Positions 16,023 to 24,269 of a stretch of DNA of 64,000 bases are shown piece after piece. The first letter of the stretch is position 1, and the number at the start of each line of letters is the position of its first letter. The notes below the pieces were generated by a model. That model saw only the letters and a program-made list of their open reading frames with translations. It had not been told where the DNA came from and made no database searches. Made by a program: the position numbers and the translations under genes. This DNA comes from Streptomyces sp. NBC_01264. GTDB lineage: Bacteria > Actinomycetota > Actinomycetes > Streptomycetales > Streptomycetaceae. The DNA lies in contig NZ_JAPEOX010000002.1 of the NCBI RefSeq assembly GCF_026340675.1, positions 2,170,001 to 2,234,000 on the forward strand, written 5' to 3'.

Positions 16023-18455
16023 TCAGCCCCGCAGCGGACCCTCACAGCTGTAACCCGCCGTCCCCGCAACCCGGTTGGTCCAGATCTCCAGCGCGCCGAA
16101 GGAGCAGTTCATGTCGGCCAGGTTGTTCGAGGCGGCGCCCGCCCGGTCGAGGATGAAGTAGTCGACCGTCTCGGACATGTCCTTGAAGTTCTGGTCGTCG
16201 CTGCGCCAGTCCTTCAGGTTCGCCGTGATCCTGCCGGTACAGGTGAACCGGCGCTTGCCCGGCTCGCCGTTCTCCACGCAGTCCGGGGTGCTGTACGTGG
16301 CCGTCGCGAAGGTGGACTTCACGTCGGCGAGCACCGCGTCGCGCAGCTGCGCGTTCGGGGTGAAGGAGGTGCTCGGCACGAACAGCTGGTCGACCTTGGC
16401 GATCTGCGCGTCCAGGAACCGGTCGTATCCGCTCTGGACGGCCGCGTCGCGGCCCATCCGGGTGCGCCAGGCGTCGAAGCCCGCCGGGTCGTTCGCGCGC
16501 AGGTGGCCGTACATCTCCCGCAGCTTCGAGGGCTGTTCGTTCCACAGGAACTCGAAGAACGCGCCCGAGTACCCGTAGAAGCGGAAGCCGTCATTGGCGT
16601 ACGTGGCGTGCAGCAGCTGGTCCACCGACATGCGCGGGCCGCCGCCGGCCGTGTCGCTGATGATGCTCTTGATCAGGGACTTGCGTACGGCGATGCCGTT
16701 GTCGCGGGTCGCTCCGTCGAAGAACTCGGCGGTGCCCTCGTCCATGGCGGTCGTGCGGTCGCCCTCGTACCAGGCGCCCTGGCCGAAGGTGCCGGGGACG
16801 GCGAAGCGGCCGTTGAGGTAGTGGGTGTACTCGTGGCGGAAGAGCTCTTCCAGGGTGAGCTGGGAGTCCTGCGGGACGCGGCGCTGGTAGGTGTAGAAGG
16901 TGGCGCCGTTCTCGATGTACATGCCGCCGTTGTTGATGCCGTAGCCGGTGAGGAGCGGCTGGTAGTTCACGTAGTCGGCGCGGGAGGCGTAGAGCACGAT
17001 GTTCAGGGTGGTGTTGGTGTCGCCGGCGATCGGCTGGTCGGTGCCCACGACCCGGTGGAACTGGGTCTTGACCTGCTTGCTCGCGTAGTAGAGCTGGTCG
17101 ACGGTGGCCCGGTCGAGGGCGGTGCGGACCTTGATGGCACCGCTGTCGTACGCATACGTATGCGGGAAGAGCTCCCGCTCGATGTCCTCCTTGCACACGC
17201 CGTACGGCTTGCACGCCTGGTAGAAGTCGAGCCAGGAGACGGCCTTCGCCCACGGCTCGCTGCCGTCGCCGAAGGCGGCCCTCGCCGGGCCGAGCAGTGC
17301 GCCGAGGTCGGCGGTGATCCCGTCCTTCAGGCCCGCGATCTGGCCGAAGCGGCCGAACTCGGCGATGGCGTCGCGCGCCACCCAGGCGTTCGCGGTGCCC
17401 TTGAGGTGGGCGTAGGTCGCGAAGTTCTTGAAGGTGGCGCGGTACGGGGCGTCGGCGGCGGCCGCCGCGTGGAACGCGGTGTCGTTGTTGTACACGCCGA
17501 GGTAGTTGACGGACAGGGCGGCGAGCGCCGCGCCCGCCCAGGCGGTGTCCAGGTGCGTCGCGGTGTGCGAGGGGTCCATCGTGGCCAGCACGTTCCTGAT
17601 GAGCCCGAGCTGGTGGTGGCGCAGGCCGGGGGCGCTGCCGGTGTAGAGGGCCTCGCGCAGGGTGCGGGCGTTGGAGGCGGTGACGTCGAAGGTGCGGGCG
17701 GCGCCCGCGAAGGCGGCGACGGCCTGGCGCATGGCGTCGACGGTTGGGGGGTCGGTGACGTCGATCTCGGTGCGGGAGTGGTCGTGGTAGGCCACGGCGT
17801 GCAGGTAGGTGAACATCTCCTCCAGGTGGGAGGAGTTCAGGCCGTCGTGGGAGGCGGCCAGGCCGGTTATCCGGCGGGAGACGGCCTGCACGTGGGCGTC
17901 CGACATGACGGGGGCCAGGCGGGCGTCCCAGGTCCAGATGAGGCCCGCGAGGCAGCCGCCCTTGGCCGCCGTGACGGCCGGGTCGGCGAGGAAGTCGGCG
18001 AACCGCTCCGGGGTGAGCCCGGTGATCCCGTCGAGGGTGCAGGGGACGCCCGCGGCGGTGCCCCGGGCGGAGGCGGCGAGCCGGCCGCTCTTCGTGGCGG
18101 GGGCGGCGGCGGGCGCGGTGGCGACGGCCGGCCCGGCGGCGGCGCCGGGCACCTTCCCTTCCGCGACGGCCCGACCGCCCGGGGCCTGCCCGCCGGGCGC
18201 CGGGGCGGGCGCGGCGGCGGCCCGCCGCGCGTCGGCGAGGTGCTCGACCTCGTCGAACGGGTTCGCACCGGCCTCGGCGCCCGGTGCGCCGCCGGTGAAG
18301 GTGCGGGGCGCGGTGACGCCCGGACCTCCGGCCGGGGTTGCCGCGCGGGCGCCGGTCCCGGCGGCCTGCGTCACGGCCTGGCCCGCCGTGGCGAGGAGGG
18401 TGACCGCGACGGCGGCGGAGAGGAGGGACGTGCGCACGACTCTGTGCTGGGACAC
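16023..18455 (-). CDS. Secreted M9-type (Vibrio-like) collagenase
   Basis: An 810-aa extracellular zinc peptidase. A signal peptide covers roughly residues 1-35 (positively charged start, LLSAAVAVTLLATAG core), followed by an Ala/Pro/Gly-rich linker to about 140. The M9 N-terminal domain starts near VPCTLDGITGLTPERF. The catalytic motif HEYTH is at 541-545 and the third zinc ligand is probably E573 in MDEGTAEF, the spacing expected for M9 enzymes. The end has Cys-containing segments but I see no PKD repeat. GTG 18455 is preferred to the TTG one codon upstream because GGAG is 6 bases away. Its promoter nearly equals that of the peptide importer, which links collagen cleavage to uptake. Confidence 0.9.
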   Translation of the reverse strand: MSQHRVVRTSLLSAAVAVTLLATAGQAVTQAAGTGARAATPAGGPGVTAPRTFTGGAPGAEAGANPFDEVEHLADARRAAAAPAPAPGGQAPGGRAVAEGKVPGAAAGPAVATAPAAAPATKSGRLAASARGTAAGVPCTLDGITGLTPERFADFLADPAVTAAKGGCLAGLIWTWDARLAPVMSDAHVQAVSRRITGLAASHDGLNSSHLEEMFTYLHAVAYHDHSRTEIDVTDPPTVDAMRQAVAAFAGAARTFDVTASNARTLREALYTGSAPGLRHHQLGLIRNVLATMDPSHTATHLDTAWAGAALAALSVNYLGVYNNDTAFHAAAAADAPYRATFKNFATYAHLKGTANAWVARDAIAEFGRFGQIAGLKDGITADLGALLGPARAAFGDGSEPWAKAVSWLDFYQACKPYGVCKEDIERELFPHTYAYDSGAIKVRTALDRATVDQLYYASKQVKTQFHRVVGTDQPIAGDTNTTLNIVLYASRADYVNYQPLLTGYGINNGGMYIENGATFYTYQRRVPQDSQLTLEELFRHEYTHYLNGRFAVPGTFGQGAWYEGDRTTAMDEGTAEFFDGATRDNGIAVRKSLIKSIISDTAGGGPRMSVDQLLHATYANDGFRFYGYSGAFFEFLWNEQPSKLREMYGHLRANDPAGFDAWRTRMGRDAAVQSGYDRFLDAQIAKVDQLFVPSTSFTPNAQLRDAVLADVKSTFATATYSTPDCVENGEPGKRRFTCTGRITANLKDWRSDDQNFKDMSETVDYFILDRAGAASNNLADMNCSFGALEIWTNRVAGTAGYSCEGPLRG

Positions 18456-18554
18456 CAAGAACTCCTGGCTGGGAGGGGCGGTGGGGAAGAAGGTGCGGAA
18501 CTGCCCTGCGTCACGCGGCGTTTGGCGGGGATTAACGATGACTTACACGGCGCG

Positions 18555-18596
18555 GTGTGAGCTGTAACATAGTAATGTGAAATTGCACTGACAAGA
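18555..18596. promoter_or_regulatory. Divergent promoter/operator region between collagenase and aminopeptidase P
   Basis: On the minus strand, -35 TTGTCA (18589-18594) and -10 TATGTT (18566-18571) with a 17-base spacer serve the collagenase, leaving about 100 bases of leader. Bases 18564-18596 are identical to 5722-5754; the preceding operator half (18555-18570) matches 13 of 16. The aminopeptidase on the plus strand starts at 18638, so one regulator here could control both genes. A weak plus-strand promoter (TTACAC at 18543-18548, TAACAT at 18565-18570) is possible. Confidence 0.72.
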
Positions 18597-18637
18597 CCTG
18601 TGCGCCCACCAGTTCGCATCTTCCCGAGGGAGCCCCT

Positions 18638-20029
18638 GTGACCGACACCCCCTCCCGCCCCACCGCCGGGCTGAACATCGGCAGCCACGACCTGCCCGTA
18701 TCAGCCGAGTTGTCCCATTTCATGGCGTCGGACTGGGCGGCCTCCCCCCTGCCGGACTCCACCCGCGTGCCCGCGTACGCCGTCACCCCGGCCCGCCGCG
18801 CACGCCTCTCGGCCCGCTTCCCCGGCGAGCGGCTGATCATCCCCGCGGGCGAGCTGAAGGTCCGCAGCCACGACTGCGACTACCGCTTCCGCCCGCACAG
18901 CGCGTACGCCTGGCTGACCGGGCTCACCGGTGAGGACCAGGTCGGCCACGTCCTGGTCCTGGAGCCGGCCGGCCCGCACGGGCACGAGGCCGTCCTGCAC
19001 CTGCGCCCGCGCTCACCGCGCGGCGGCGGCAACGAGGAGTTCTACCGCGACCGCCGCTACGGGGAGTTCTGGGTCGGCCGCCGCCCCGACCTCGCGGAGG
19101 CCGAGCGGCTCTCCGGCATCCGCTGCGCGCATCTGGACGCGCTGGGCTCCCCGTCGGGGCGCAACGCCGCCACGGACCCGGAGCTCGCCGCCGCCCTCTC
19201 CGAACTGCGCCTGGTCAAGGACGCCTGGGAGGTGGCCGAGCTGCAGCTCGCCGTGGACCACACCACCGCCGGGTTCGAGGACGTCGTACGGGACCTCGCG
19301 CGCGCCCTGGCCCACCCGCGCGGCGAGCGGTGGATCGAGGGGGTCTTCAACCGCCGCGCCCGGGCGGAGGGCAACGGCACCGGCTACGAGACGATCGCCG
19401 CGTCGGGCGCGCACGCCTGCGTGCTGCACTGGATCCGCAACGACGGCCGGCTGAACGCGAGCGACCTGCTCCTGATGGACGCGGGCGTGGAAACCGACGG
19501 CCTCTACACGGCGGACGTCACCCGCACCCTCCCGCTGTCGGGCCGGTTCTCCCCCGTCCAGCGGCAGGTGTACGAACTGGTCCTGGCCGCCCAGGACGCG
19601 GGCATGGCGGCGCTGCGGCCGGGCGCGAGCTTCCGCGACTTCCACCGGGCCGGGATGCGCGTGATCGCGGAGGGACTCGCGGAGTGGGGGGTGCTGAAGA
19701 ACGCCGAGGGCGATCTGCACCGGCGCTACACCCTGTGCAGCAGCGGGCACATGCTCGGGCTCGACGTGCACGACTGCGCGAAGGCGCGCGCCGACACGTA
19801 CCTGGACGGGGTCCTGGAGGAGGGCCAGGTCCTCACCGTGGAGCCCGGCCTCTACCTTCAGCCCGACGACGAGACCCTCCCGGCGGAGCTGCGCGGGATC
19901 GGCGTCCGCATCGAGGACGACCTCGTGATCACGGCCGGGGGCGCCCGGCTGATGTCGGGCGCCCTGCCGCGCACGGTGGCGGGCATCGAGGAGTGGATGG
20001 GGAACTTGCTGGAGGGCGGCGAGCGCTAG
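18638..20029 (+). CDS. pepP: Xaa-Pro aminopeptidase (M24 family, aminopeptidase P)
   Basis: 463 aa. It cleaves the N-terminal residue from peptides with Pro (or Hyp) second and acts in the cytoplasm; no signal peptide is seen. The N-terminal creatinase-like domain covers ~1-210. The pita-bread catalytic domain follows with the metal ligands in LLMDAGVETDGLYTADVTRT (two Asp), GHMLGLDVHD (His), LTVEPGLYL (Glu) and GIGVRIEDD (Glu). GTG 18638 has GAGGGAG upstream. It is divergent from the collagenase across a shared operator, as expected for a peptidase finishing collagen peptides. Its stop codon TAG is part of the CTAG target of the MITE-like element that follows. Confidence 0.93.
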   Translation: MTDTPSRPTAGLNIGSHDLPVSAELSHFMASDWAASPLPDSTRVPAYAVTPARRARLSARFPGERLIIPAGELKVRSHDCDYRFRPHSAYAWLTGLTGEDQVGHVLVLEPAGPHGHEAVLHLRPRSPRGGGNEEFYRDRRYGEFWVGRRPDLAEAERLSGIRCAHLDALGSPSGRNAATDPELAAALSELRLVKDAWEVAELQLAVDHTTAGFEDVVRDLARALAHPRGERWIEGVFNRRARAEGNGTGYETIAASGAHACVLHWIRNDGRLNASDLLLMDAGVETDGLYTADVTRTLPLSGRFSPVQRQVYELVLAAQDAGMAALRPGASFRDFHRAGMRVIAEGLAEWGVLKNAEGDLHRRYTLCSSGHMLGLDVHDCAKARADTYLDGVLEEGQVLTVEPGLYLQPDDETLPAELRGIGVRIEDDLVITAGGARLMSGALPRTVAGIEEWMGNLLEGGER

Positions 20030-20194
20030 GCCGTCTCTTTCGGATCTTGCCGGGCCCGCGACGCCCGGCACCGCGCCCGGCCGCACTGCCGAGGCGACCA
20101 CGTACACCCAGTACGCGAACGCCCCGACAGCACGCCCAGGCACGGCACCAGACGCCGCGGGCTCGGCCGACAAGATCCGAAAGAGACGACCTAG
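20026..20194. mobile_element. MITE-like element with CTAG target duplication at the aminopeptidase stop codon
   Basis: A 161-base non-coding element (20030-20190) has terminal inverted repeats that agree over about 20 bases: left end GCCGTCTCTTTCGGATCTTG, right end the complement of GTCGTCTCTTTCGGATCTTG. It is flanked by the direct repeat CTAG (20026-20029 and 20191-20194). Four-base CTAG duplication is the habit of IS5-group elements (YTAR targets), so the element is probably mobilised by such a transposase; none is in the window. Insertion falls between the aminopeptidase coding region and its terminator, keeping the TAG stop. Confidence 0.75.
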
Positions 20195-20217
20195 CGGCCG
20201 ACCGGACGCGGCGGGCT

Positions 20218-20243
20218 CCGGCGCGCGGTTCACCGCGCGCCGG
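20218..20243. terminator. Strong hairpin between convergent aminopeptidase and secreted-protein genes
   Basis: CCGGCGCGCGG (20218-20228), loop TTCA, and the perfect complement (20233-20243) make an 11-base stem. It lies between the plus-strand aminopeptidase with its MITE and the minus-strand gene ending at 20280 and could serve both. Confidence 0.65.
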
Positions 20244-20279
20244 GCCTTGCGCCCCGTCGTTCAGCCGGTCGCCGCTCGC

Positions 20280-20762
20280 TCAGTTGCGGTGACCTCCGCC
20301 GCCGCCTCCGCCGCCGCCGTTCCAGCCTCCGCCTCCGCCGTCACCGCCGCCGCCGTTCCAGCCTCCGCCGTCACCGCCGCCGCCGTCATGCCAGTCGTTG
20401 CCGTTGTCGTGGTTCCAATTGCCGTTGTCGTGGTTCCAGCTGTCGTTGTCGTTCCAGTTGTTGTTCCAATTGTCGTGCCCGCTGTCGCGCCAGTTGTCGT
20501 TGCTCCAGTTGCTGTTGTCCCAGTTGCTGTTCCAACTGTTGTTGTCCCAGTCGTTGTCCCAGCACCAACTGGGGTGGTTCGAGCGTGAGGGGTCGCAGCA
20601 GTAGCGCCACCAGTCGGCTCCGCGCCAGTCATTGCCGCGCCAGTTGGAACACCCGTCGTACGTCTGCGGCAGGCCCGACGCGAAGGCACTGCTGACCGGC
20701 ATGAGGCCGAGCGTGATCCCGGCGGCCCCCGCCACGGCTGCCGCAACGAACCCACGGCGCAT
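20280..20762 (-). CDS. Secreted Trp/Asn/Asp/Gly-rich low-complexity protein
   Basis: 160 aa, no family recognised. A signal peptide (MRRGFVAAAVAG to about SSAFA-SG) is followed by a short Cys-containing segment with YDGC, then about 60 residues dominated by W, N, D, S in a repeating pattern such as WDNNSWNSNWDN, and a C-terminal tail of Gly runs broken by W and N. The ATG at 20762 is favoured because GGAGG is 9 bases upstream; the ATG at 20768 is too close. The composition suggests a disordered or self-associating cell-surface protein (inference). Codon use in the repeats is normal for the genome. Confidence 0.75.
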   Translation of the reverse strand: MRRGFVAAAVAGAAGITLGLMPVSSAFASGLPQTYDGCSNWRGNDWRGADWWRYCCDPSRSNHPSWCWDNDWDNNSWNSNWDNSNWSNDNWRDSGHDNWNNNWNDNDSWNHDNGNWNHDNGNDWHDGGGGDGGGWNGGGGDGGGGGWNGGGGGGGGGHRN

Positions 20763-20909
20763 ACTCATACACCTCCGAGAATGAAGGGTCGATTAGCCCG
20801 GATTACTCCGTTTTGAGGCATTTCCACCCTCCCCCCTCCCCTGCCCACTGTCAAAGCCACCCGCGCGACACCCGCGCTCACCAGCGAAAAGACCAACGGG
20901 AGCAGCGGC

Positions 20910-21308
20910 CTACGGGAGCACCGCCAGCCCGTCCAGCTCGACCAGCGCCGCCTCGTCCCACAGCCTGACCACGCCGACGACCGCCATCGCCGGATAGTCC
21001 CGGCCCGCCAACCGCCGCCAGATCCGGCCCAGTTCGGGGGCGCAGTCCCGGTAGCCGGCCACGTCCACGGCGTAGACCGTGACCCGCGCCAGATCGGCCG
21101 GCGAGCCGCCCGCTCCCGCCAGTGCGGCCAGCAGGTTCGCCAGCGCCTGCTCGAACTGCTGCGGCAGCGTCGCCCCCACCACCTTCCCCGCACCGTCGAG
21201 GGCCGTCTGCCCCGCCAGGAACACCAGCCGGCCCCCGCTCGCGACGACGGTGTGCGAGAAACCCTTCGCCGGGGACAGCTCCTCCGGGTTGATCCGCTCC
21301 AGGCTCAC
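20910..21308 (-). CDS. RidA (YjgF/YER057c/UK114) family protein
   Basis: 132 aa. RidA proteins hydrolyse reactive enamines/imines to ketones and ammonia. The family is shown by INPEELSPAKGFSHTVVASGG at the N-terminus, the mid-motif VFLAGQTALD and AVVGVVRLWDEAALVE near the end, in which the usual Rid Arg-107 position is occupied by the R of VVRL. Start GTG 21308 overlaps the stop of the acyl-CoA dehydrogenase gene (GTGA). Coupling to aryl-CoA genes suggests it clears an amino-diene or imine made during breakdown of an aminated aromatic acid (inference). Confidence 0.88.
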   Translation of the reverse strand: MSLERINPEELSPAKGFSHTVVASGGRLVFLAGQTALDGAGKVVGATLPQQFEQALANLLAALAGAGGSPADLARVTVYAVDVAGYRDCAPELGRIWRRLAGRDYPAMAVVGVVRLWDEAALVELDGLAVLP

Positions 21309-22471
21309 GCCTCCCCCACCTCCCGCATCTCCCGCGCCTCCCGGTAGAGCTCCTTGGCGATGATCGTGCGCTGCACCTCGCTCGCCCCCTCGTAGATCCT
21401 CGGTGCCCGCACCTCCCGGTACAGGTGTTCCAGCAGGTGGCCCCGGCGCAGCGCGGCCGCCCCGTGCAGCTGTACCGCGTGGTCGACGACGTACTGGGCC
21501 GTCTCCGTGGCCAGCAGCTTCGCCATGGCCGCCCGGCGCGGCACCTGCGGGGAGGAGGCGTCCGCGTCGTAGGCGTCCGCCGCCGCGTACACGAGGAGCC
21601 GGGCCGCCTCGGTGCGGGTGGCCATCTCGGCGACCCGGTGCGCCACGGCCTGGAGGTCGCCCAGGACCCCGCCGAAGGCCGTACGGACGGCCGTGTGCGC
21701 CACCGTGGCGTCCAGGGCGGCCCTGGCCATCCCGACGGCGAAGGCGCCCACGCTGGGGCGGAAGAGGTTCAGGGTGTCCATGGCCACCCTGAAGCCCCGG
21801 CCCGGCTCCCCCAGCAGGTCGTCCGGGCCCACCGGGACCCCGTCGAAGGCGAGCGCGCCGATCGGGTGCGGGGAGAGCATGTCGAGGGCCTCCCCCGAGA
21901 GCCCCGGCCGGTCCGCCGGGACCAGGAAGGCGCTGACCCCCCGGGCCCCCGGGCCCTCGCCGGTGCGGGCGAAGACGGTGTAGAAATCGGCCTCGGGCGC
22001 GTTGGAGATCCAGCACTTCTCCCCACTGAGCCGCCAGCCCCCGCCGGGACCGCCCTCGGCCACCGCCGAGAGCGCCAGCGCCCCCGCGTCCGACCCGGCC
22101 CCCGGCTCGCTCAGCGCGAAGGCCGCCACCGTGCGGCCGGCGCGGACCCCGGGCAGCCAGCGCTCGCGCTGGACCTCGCTGCCCGAGCGCAGCACCGGGT
22201 AGGCACCCAGCCCCTGGAGGGCGAGGGCCGTCTCCGCCTCCGTGCAGCCGTAGGCGAGGGATTCGCGCAGCAGGCACAGGTCCAGCGCGCCCGAGGTGAA
22301 CACCCTCTCCAGCAGCCCCTCTTCGCCGAGTGCGGCGAGCAGCGGCCGGTTGACCCGGCCCAGCTCCCCCTTCTCCGCCAGCGGCCGCAGCCGCTCAGCC
22401 GCGAGTGTGCGCAACCGCGCGCACCACTCCTCCTGGTCCGCCCCGAGCGCGAATCCCGTGAATCGGGTCAT
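21305..22471 (-). CDS. Acyl-CoA dehydrogenase family protein
   Basis: 388 aa FAD enzyme that would introduce a double bond alpha-beta to the thioester. The family motifs are visible: AFALSEPGAGSDAGALAL (FAD/substrate region), GEKCWISNAPEADFY, and the C-terminal QLHGAAALRRGHLLEHLYREVRAPRIYEGASEVQR with the region of the catalytic Glu (YEGASEV). It is coupled to RidA and lies divergent from the aryl-CoA ligase gene, so it probably acts on a ring-derived acyl-CoA. Confidence 0.9.
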   Translation of the reverse strand: MTRFTGFALGADQEEWCARLRTLAAERLRPLAEKGELGRVNRPLLAALGEEGLLERVFTSGALDLCLLRESLAYGCTEAETALALQGLGAYPVLRSGSEVQRERWLPGVRAGRTVAAFALSEPGAGSDAGALALSAVAEGGPGGGWRLSGEKCWISNAPEADFYTVFARTGEGPGARGVSAFLVPADRPGLSGEALDMLSPHPIGALAFDGVPVGPDDLLGEPGRGFRVAMDTLNLFRPSVGAFAVGMARAALDATVAHTAVRTAFGGVLGDLQAVAHRVAEMATRTEAARLLVYAAADAYDADASSPQVPRRAAMAKLLATETAQYVVDHAVQLHGAAALRRGHLLEHLYREVRAPRIYEGASEVQRTIIAKELYREAREMREVGEA

Positions 22472-22633
22472 CCGTATGCCCCAGCCTCTATCGCGTCCTG
22501 TTGACTCCCGTCACCATGACGATACGCTCGTGCTGCGTTCGTACGGCCCGGCTCTTCCACTTCGGTCCACAGTCCATACGCAGGGTCCGGCCCCCACCCG
22601 GGGCGCGGGCCGTCGCAAGGGGGCGAACCCGCC

Positions 22634-24265
22634 TTGGAGCTCAAGCCTTCCGCTCACCGAGACACCTTCGCGCGCGACCACCTGCCGCCCGCGCACGCCT
22701 GGCCGCAGCTCCTCTTCGAACTCCCCGCTCTGGCCTACCCCGACCGCCTCAACTGCGGCGTGGAGCTGCTCGACGCCACCATCTCCCGTCTGGGCCCCGA
22801 CCGGCCCGCCTTCCGCGGCGCGGACGGCACGGTGTGGACGTACGGGGAGCTGCACGCCCGCGTGGACCGGCTCGCGCACGTGCTCACCACCGATCTCGGC
22901 GTGGTCCCCGGCAACCGGGTGCTCCTGCGCGGCGCGACCGGCCCCTGGCTCGCCGCGTGCTGGCTGGCGGTGATGAAGGCGGGCGCGGTGGCCGTCACCG
23001 TCCTGGCCCAGCAGCGTGCGCAGGAGCTGGCCACGGTGTGCGCGATGGCCCGGGTGACCCACGCCCTGTGCCAGGCGGAGGTGGTGGACGACCTGGTGAA
23101 GGCGCAGGTTCCCGGTCTGCGGATCACCGCGTACGGCGGCGCGGGCCCGGACGACCTGCTGCGGCTGGCGGAGCGGCATCCCGAGCCCTTCCCGGCGGTG
23201 GAGACCTCCGCCGACGACGTGGCGCTGATCGCCTTCACCTCGGGCACCACCGGGCGCCCCAAGGGCTGCATGCACTTCCACCGCGATCTGCTCGCGGTGG
23301 CCGACACCTTCTCCCAGGAGGTGCTGCGCCCCCGCCCCGAGGACGTCTTCGCGGGCAGTCCGCCGCTCGGTTTCACCTTCGGCCTCGGCGGTCTGGTGGT
23401 CTTCCCGCTGCGGGCCGGCGCCTCGACGCTGCTGCTGGCGGACGGCTCCCCGCGCCGGCTGCTGCCCGCGCTGGCCGAGCACCGGGTGTCGGTGCTGTTC
23501 ACCGCGCCCACCGCGTACCGGTCGATGCTGGACACGCTGGGCCCGTACGACACCGGTGCCTACGACCTCTCCGCGCTGCGCCGCTGCGTCTCGGCGGGCG
23601 AGAACCTGCCGGCCGCCACCTGGCAGGCCTGGTACGAGCGCACGGGCCTGCGGATCATCAACGGGATCGGCGCCACCGAGCTGCTGCACATCTTCATCTC
23701 GGCGGCCGACGAGGACATCCGGCCCGGTACGACGGGCCGCGTGGTGCCGGGCTGGGAGGCCCGGGTGGTGGACCGGGCCGGGATGCCGGTCGCGGACGAG
23801 GTGCCCGGGCTGCTGGCCGTACGGGGGCCGGTGGGCTGCCGCTACCTGGCGGACCCGCGGCAGGGCGAGTACGTACGGGACGGCTGGAACCTCACGGGCG
23901 ACACCTACGTGCGCGACGCGGAGGGCTACTTCCGCTACGTGGCCCGGGCCGACGACATGATCATCTCGGCGGGGTACAACATCGCGGGACCCGAGGTCGA
24001 AGAAGCGCTGCTGCGCCATCCCGACGTGCTGGAGGCGGCCGTGGTCGGCCGCCCCGACGAGCGGCGCGGGCAGATCGTGGTCGCGTACACGGTCCCCCGC
24101 GAGGGCGCGGTCCTCACCGAGGACGCCCTGCGCACCTTCATGCGGACCGAGCTCGCCCCGCACAAATGCCCGCGCACCTTCGTCTTCCTGCCCGCCCTGC
24201 CCCGGACGGCGACGGGCAAGCTGCAGCGCTTCCGGCTGCGCGATCAAGCAGAGCATTTAGAGTGA
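22634..24265 (+). CDS. Benzoate/2-aminobenzoate-CoA ligase family protein
   Basis: 543 aa acyl-adenylate-forming enzyme that would make an aryl-CoA from ATP, CoA and an aromatic acid. The AMP-binding P-loop reads FTSGTTGRPKG, followed by NGIGATELLHIF, GWNLTGDTYV and the C-terminal Lys motif RTATGKLQRF. Sequence phrases such as GSPPLGFTFGLGGLVVFPLRAGAS match the benzoate-CoA ligase branch. The start is a TTG at 22634 preceded by a purine-rich AAGGGGG; I see no better start. It begins a two-gene operon with the PaaX regulator (4-base gap). Confidence 0.9.
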   Translation: MELKPSAHRDTFARDHLPPAHAWPQLLFELPALAYPDRLNCGVELLDATISRLGPDRPAFRGADGTVWTYGELHARVDRLAHVLTTDLGVVPGNRVLLRGATGPWLAACWLAVMKAGAVAVTVLAQQRAQELATVCAMARVTHALCQAEVVDDLVKAQVPGLRITAYGGAGPDDLLRLAERHPEPFPAVETSADDVALIAFTSGTTGRPKGCMHFHRDLLAVADTFSQEVLRPRPEDVFAGSPPLGFTFGLGGLVVFPLRAGASTLLLADGSPRRLLPALAEHRVSVLFTAPTAYRSMLDTLGPYDTGAYDLSALRRCVSAGENLPAATWQAWYERTGLRIINGIGATELLHIFISAADEDIRPGTTGRVVPGWEARVVDRAGMPVADEVPGLLAVRGPVGCRYLADPRQGEYVRDGWNLTGDTYVRDAEGYFRYVARADDMIISAGYNIAGPEVEEALLRHPDVLEAAVVGRPDERRGQIVVAYTVPREGAVLTEDALRTFMRTELAPHKCPRTFVFLPALPRTATGKLQRFRLRDQAEHLE

Positions 24266-24269
24266 AGCC

